Origin: Nectonema munidae | Taxonomy: Eukaryota > Nematomorpha > Nectonematoida > Nectonematidae | DNA: 64,000 bases | Direction: 5' to 3' | Assembly (NCBI GenBank): GCA_030549495.1 | Contig: JAUIRK010000898.1 | Coordinates: 1,922,001 to 1,986,000, forward strand | Part shown: positions 60,100-64,000 of the stretch, in pieces | Layout: every line of letters starts with the position of its first letter | Numbering within the stretch: the first letter of the stretch is position 1 | The notes under the pieces: generated by a model | What the model was told of the DNA's origin: nothing | Database searches by the model: none | What the model saw: the letters and a program-made list of their open reading frames with translations, nothing else | Made by a program: the position numbers and the translations under genes

Positions 60100-61330
60100 A
60101 CTGATGCATATAAGCCAGAGAAGAACAACAACTATAAAAAAGATATTACAAAAAACAATAAAAGGAGTTTTCGACATGCATGGCTGACTCAATATCCTTC
60201 TTGATTAGCACACTCACCAAAATTGAAAGGGGCTCTTTGTATACCGTGTATTTTATTTCCTCAACCAGTTCATAGAGGATTTCAGGGTGCTTTTATAACT
60301 GGTACTTTCACGAAATACAAGGATTTTAATGAGAACGCAAAAAATCTCATATTAGCGAATGGCATCATAGATTGATGCACAAAACTTTTTTTCTGTTATG
60401 AAAAATCCGCAAAAATAAATTTTATGTCAGTTAAACACCAAAATAAATCAAACAGTTGTTAGAAATCGATAAATATTATTTTCTATACTATCTCCAATTA
60501 TGTTTTGCGCAACAAATGATATTGCAATTAGAGGAAGAGAGTCCATCACAGGAAATTTTCAAGAGCTTTTATTGCAGAAGAACTTATTAGAAATGATCTT
60601 GTTAAGGAAGCAAACAATGCTATTGGATTTTCAATACTTACTGATGAAAGTTCAGATATTTCCGGTACCGAGCAACTATCCCTTGGAGTACGCTTCGTAG
60701 ATACAGCCAATGAACAAGTGATCATACGTGAGGAGTTTCTTGGTTTCATACCACTGAGTGATATGAGCGCAGCAGGTATACCTAATGCAAAATTGCATCA
60801 ATGTAGAGAGTTTGGACTTAATCTTGAAAAAATTCTTGGTCAAGGATATGATGAGTGCTCTACAATGGCTGGAATTGAGAATGGAGTTCAAACAAAAATT
60901 AAAAGTTTATATCCAAATGCTGTTTTTGAACATTGTGCTTCTCATCGATTCAATTTGACAGTAAATGACCTGAATGCGGTTTCAACGATTCGTAATGCTA
61001 TAGGCACTGTTAAAGCAACTATAGTATTTTTCCGAGAAAGTCCTTATAGAAGAAAACTGGTTTCAAATCTCTCTTTATTGTCAGAAACACGTTGGACTAG
61101 TAAATATAAAAGCATTCGGGTGTTTTCAGGAAATTAAAAAGAAATTTATGATGCCCTAGACCACTGTTCAACTACATTAAAAGGAGACGGAAGACAAACT
61201 GCGTATCAGTTGTTGTGTGCATGTTCCTCTGTAACTTTTCTATTTAGCTTGAAGATAATATCTTTTTATTCTGCCGTTCTTGAACCGATAACACAGGTTC
61301 TAGAAGCAGTTCAGTTATATTCATGAACAA
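60100..61330 (+). pseudogene. hAT transposase (TTF finger, DUF4371-like), broken
   Basis: A TTF-type zinc finger region is visible at about 60157-60370 (RSFRHAWLTQYPS, then GALCIPCILFPQ with its Cys pair). The catalytic region follows: FLGFIPLSDMSA (60736), GQGYDECSTMAGIENGVQ (60838, holding the conserved Asp) and FEHCASHRFNLTVNDL (60929, the hAT C-x2-H motif), then SETRWTSKYKSI (61082). These are hallmarks of the ZMYM/DUF4371 group of hAT transposases. Several stops and frame changes interrupt it, and the C-terminal hATC domain is missing. Confidence 0.85.
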
Positions 61331-62571
61331 GTTCGAAACTTACTTGCTATAATTAATTAGTTATAGTATAATAAACTTTAATATTTTTTTAATTAAGTAA
61401 TAATTTCAAATAACTAAATAATTATTTATTTCGTCTCTATTACCACGGAAAATGGGCATCCCAATGGCTTTAAATCAATTTTGACAAGTGTTCTTTATTA
61501 TTGGGTATGAGTTAGGTTCTTTAGATCAGTGATTCCCAATCTATATATCACATAGCTTTTTTTTCTGGCAGACGAAAATATCTCAGCATGAAATAAAATT
61601 TTTCGTGAATATTTTCGCACATATGCACACAAACACAGACACATATGTACCGAACGTTGCAAGACATTTCATACTTCGTTTTGGACCTTTGATGCCAAGA
61701 TTTTTTCAAACTTTTGTGGACGAAATGGCAAAGGGATGGGTTCGAAATGTTTGAAACTCGTACAGTAACACACATACACACATTCATACACGAAAAGAAA
61801 GGGGCTAACATCCGATTATATAACGTCTAACACCAGTAAGTACATCACGCAATCATCAAAGCTCCATTTGTTTCTTTAGATAAAGTACTATTACATGCAC
61901 AGTGCATTATTGAAGGAATTTTCCTACACTTTCTGTTGTTGAGTGTAATTTTTTACGTATAAAGCGAACAAGTGGTGATAAGGGGCGTAACTTCAGTCTT
62001 GACCACCATTTTATTTCGGGAAAAACAGCTTAGCCTGCCATCGATATTGTATTTTGAAACAGCGCTATAAACAATAAAATTTTCTTTTAAATCTTCAATC
62101 ATAATTCAATGTATAAAACAGGATGATTTAACTTATATTCTTTATCAAAATAAAATAGTTGTTTGTAAAGGTGGGCGGTTGAGGGTTTAAATTTAAAATT
62201 GCGCGTTTTAAAAGTTTGAGTGCGGGACTGTTTGCGGTTATTTTTAAATATTTATTGTGGAGGCGAAGTGGGTGCCAAATAATAAAATACGCTGCGAAGC
62301 GGGACGTGTGAGGGCAAATTTTTACAACGCGAACCGAGCTCTAACACACACATACACTGCTTGAAATTATTGGTGGGGGAATTGCTTTTTCGAAATTGAA
62401 CTATAAAGACTTTTTTCATTTTAAATCCTTTTGTAGTAAATGAATTTGTATATTTATTCGCTTCAAATTTTCTTTGGCCAACATATTTGACGCTCAGAAC
62501 ACTAAATATTGTACATTTTCTATGACCTACTTGAAAAATTGTTATGTCAGATTTCCAATATGATGCCAAAT
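61331..62571. other. No recognised gene
   Basis: AT-rich. CAGTGATTCCCAATC at 61527 resembles the end of the MITE family at 24129, but the partner end was not found. Frames at 61548-61811 and 62252-62569 have no recognisable content. Confidence 0.4.
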
Positions 62572-62684
62572 GTTGGGAAACCTTGGTCTAGATGTCTGCC
62601 TTGGATATGAGTCAGGCATCGAAACTTCTCTGCTCATAGTTGGACACAAGCGGAGCAAGTTTACTTTCTCGATGAAAACACCCC
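62572..62684 (+). repeat. tRNA-derived SINE, diverged copy
   Basis: A degenerate head (GGTCTAGATGTCTGCC) is followed by the shared body CTCATAGTTGGACACAAGCGG and TTTCTCGATGAAAACACC. Confidence 0.65.
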
Positions 62685-63940
62685 ATACCATTTTAACTTT
62701 ATTCGGGACCCTAGGAATCTTGAAGAATTATAATTTTTCGAATAGTTTTTTTCATTTGCCAATAGTTTCTTATTTTTATACTAATTTGTCTTGTTATTTT
62801 AAATAGATTGCATAGTTAATTCAGGTAAAGGCAATCGACTCATGCTTTAGTTGTTTGAACTAAGTTAACTAACTCAATCAGTTGACTTTTACTCCATAAT
62901 AATTCATCTAACTGTATTTATGTTAGTTCAGCGACTTTGTTTTTCTATTTTATATGTTTTGCGAAGGTTCTATCACGTTTCAACAATGGATGTTTTAGGC
63001 AGGGCTTCCTCATTCAAGTCATTTCCACAAATACACATTCCAAAATGCAAACAATAGTAGGCCTTTAAAAATGGACATTTTAACTTATGAGCAGCAATCC
63101 CCATACAACCAATGCAGTGATAGATTTAGGTAAAAAATAGCTAGAGGGGGGGGGGGGGAGTAGATAGGGGTTAGGCAAATAAGTTGGGGTTCAAGCGTTT
63201 GCATTTGAAAGAGTTGTAACGGAATTGCAAAAACACTGCTAAATGAATGATGAATTTGCTAATTAAGTCTGATTTTTCAAAACTGAAAGTAAATTTTCTA
63301 AATCGAGAAGAATCGGAAATGTAATCGGTATTCGCCTTTTTTGAGAACATTGAATAATAAAGAAATCTTTTTTGAAAAATTCTATTTTTTCAGTTTATTT
63401 AGCGATATGGGTTATTTTAGTTGTAAATTTCAATGCTCCCATTTTCAAAAATTCTGATGTCATTGACTTATTTTAATGAATTTTTGATCTCTAAATAAAC
63501 CAATCAATTAACGAATATGCAACCTCGGTGGTTGAAACGTGCTGTTATCGTTGGGAATCGAAGGTGTGGAATTAATTTCTCAAATATTGTGAAGACGGAT
63601 CATCAGTCTTATAAGAGTTTGGGAAACTCTACTACAGTGTGAATTAGTGCTCTCAAGACGATAAATATGGCGCATCTTATCTTTATGAGAAAAGGTGATG
63701 TGTCGCGCAGTTGCCTCCTTCCTTCTGCATGAGAATTGTGAAAGGTTGATTCATCATTTGGTTGGCATATACTCTCTTTTTCCTATATTTTAATTAATTG
63801 AATGAGTAGTAGTTTGTCTTACTTTTTTATATTTTAACATCATGGAATGGATTTCAGTGCAAAGAAAAGAGTGAAGAATACACTGCGCTGTGATCTGGAT
63901 ATGGTATAATTATAAAAGTATAATGAGTTAGGATGCCACC
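62685..63940. other. No recognised gene; possible upstream region
   Basis: AT-rich, with a G run at 63147-63159. From about 63520 the composition becomes less AT-biased, which could be the upstream region of the gene starting at 63944. No definite promoter element can be named. Confidence 0.35.
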
Positions 63941-63943
63941 AGC

Positions 63944-64000
63944 AAAAGTTGAAAACCGTTGTATTCTCATCACAGGTGCTTTTTCATTTATGCACAATGG
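63944..64000 (+). CDS. Possible gene start, cut by window edge
   Basis: ATG at 63944 follows GAGTTAG, an acceptor-like AG two bases upstream, the same arrangement as the other host genes here. The frame MPPAKVENRCILITGAFSFM is open to the window end. ILITGA resembles the start of a Rossmann-fold dehydrogenase/epimerase, but an alternative reading is a first exon ending at ACAG followed by a donor GTGCTT. Too short to identify. Confidence 0.3.

Larger units (their letters stand above)
59140..61330 (+). mobile_element. hAT transposon of the TTF-finger type, 3' end missing
   Basis: The left end is probably near 59148, where GGGCACCGCCAC and GGGGCAAGAGGGGGCATTTG resemble terminal sequence of ZMYM-like hAT elements as I recall them. 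A broken transposase follows. Coding homology stops near 61330, no hATC dimerisation segment follows, and no right end is seen, so the element is truncated. The start coordinate is approximate. Confidence 0.6.

Noticed and set aside
1-64000. Search for CRISPR arrays, bacterial operons and LTR or virus-like elements
   Set aside because: No regularly spaced repeats, no bacterial gene organisation and no LTR, capsid or envelope features were recognised; the content is eukaryotic.

Overview
The window is AT-rich animal nuclear DNA. Four full-length or near full-length host genes are recognisable: a TMEM121-like multi-pass membrane protein (6688-7596, minus), a PDCD7 / U11-U12 59K-like minor spliceosome protein (28248-29138, plus), GPAA1 of the GPI transamidase (29173-30912, plus) and NDUFA5 of mitochondrial complex I (four coding exons, 30978-33868, minus). 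There is also a tRNA-Arg(CCT) gene (24613-24685, minus) and a probable first exon running off the right edge (63944 on). NDUFA5, PDCD7 and GPAA1 sit in one 5.6-kb gene-dense island. Metazoan origin follows from this gene set. The transposon load, AT bias and possible trans-splice acceptors would fit a crustacean such as a copepod, but that is inference and not shown by the sequence.

Most of the rest is transposons, many datable as units by exact target-site duplications (TSDs). The largest is a 7.9-kb Mutator-like element (MULE, 13986-21928). It has terminal inverted repeats over 1 kb long, a perfect 9-bp TSD (CTACAAAAC), and a transposase whose N-terminal half is an OTU-type cysteine-protease-like domain. 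A single in-frame TGA is its only visible break. The MULE lies inside the 3' end of an RNase H-bearing LINE (12555-13985 plus 21938-22108, ending in a TACC tail). Two further copies of that LINE lie at 39466-40062 (minus) and 40305-42133 (plus).

hAT elements dominate the rest: 3286-6267, 25896-28022 (perfect TSD CGTCCAAA), 34420-36875, a TTF-finger type at 59140-61330, and many short non-autonomous hAT MITEs with exact or near-exact 8-bp TSDs (24129-24559, 24868-25194, 43881-44508, 44517-44825, 51925-52191, 54726-55208). A decayed piggyBac (7708-9503), two abutting piggyBac-type MITEs (47112-47366), a pogo/Tigger relic (42143-43035) and five tRNA-derived SINE copies complete the set. No retroviral, LTR or Polinton material and no CRISPR array was recognised.

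Layout: 1-6.3 kb hAT/MITE/SINE; 6.35-7.6 kb host gene; 7.7-9.5 kb piggyBac; 12.5-22.1 kb LINE with nested MULE; 24.1-28.0 kb MITEs, tRNA and hAT; 28.2-33.9 kb host gene island; 34.4-36.9 kb hAT; 39.4-43 kb LINE and pogo; 43.9-63 kb MITEs and unassigned AT-rich DNA; 63.9 kb possible gene start. The three intronless host genes and the edge exon each have an AG splice-acceptor-like site 0-17 bp before the start ATG. PDCD7 and GPAA1 are only 34 bp apart, so an operon with trans-splicing is worth testing.
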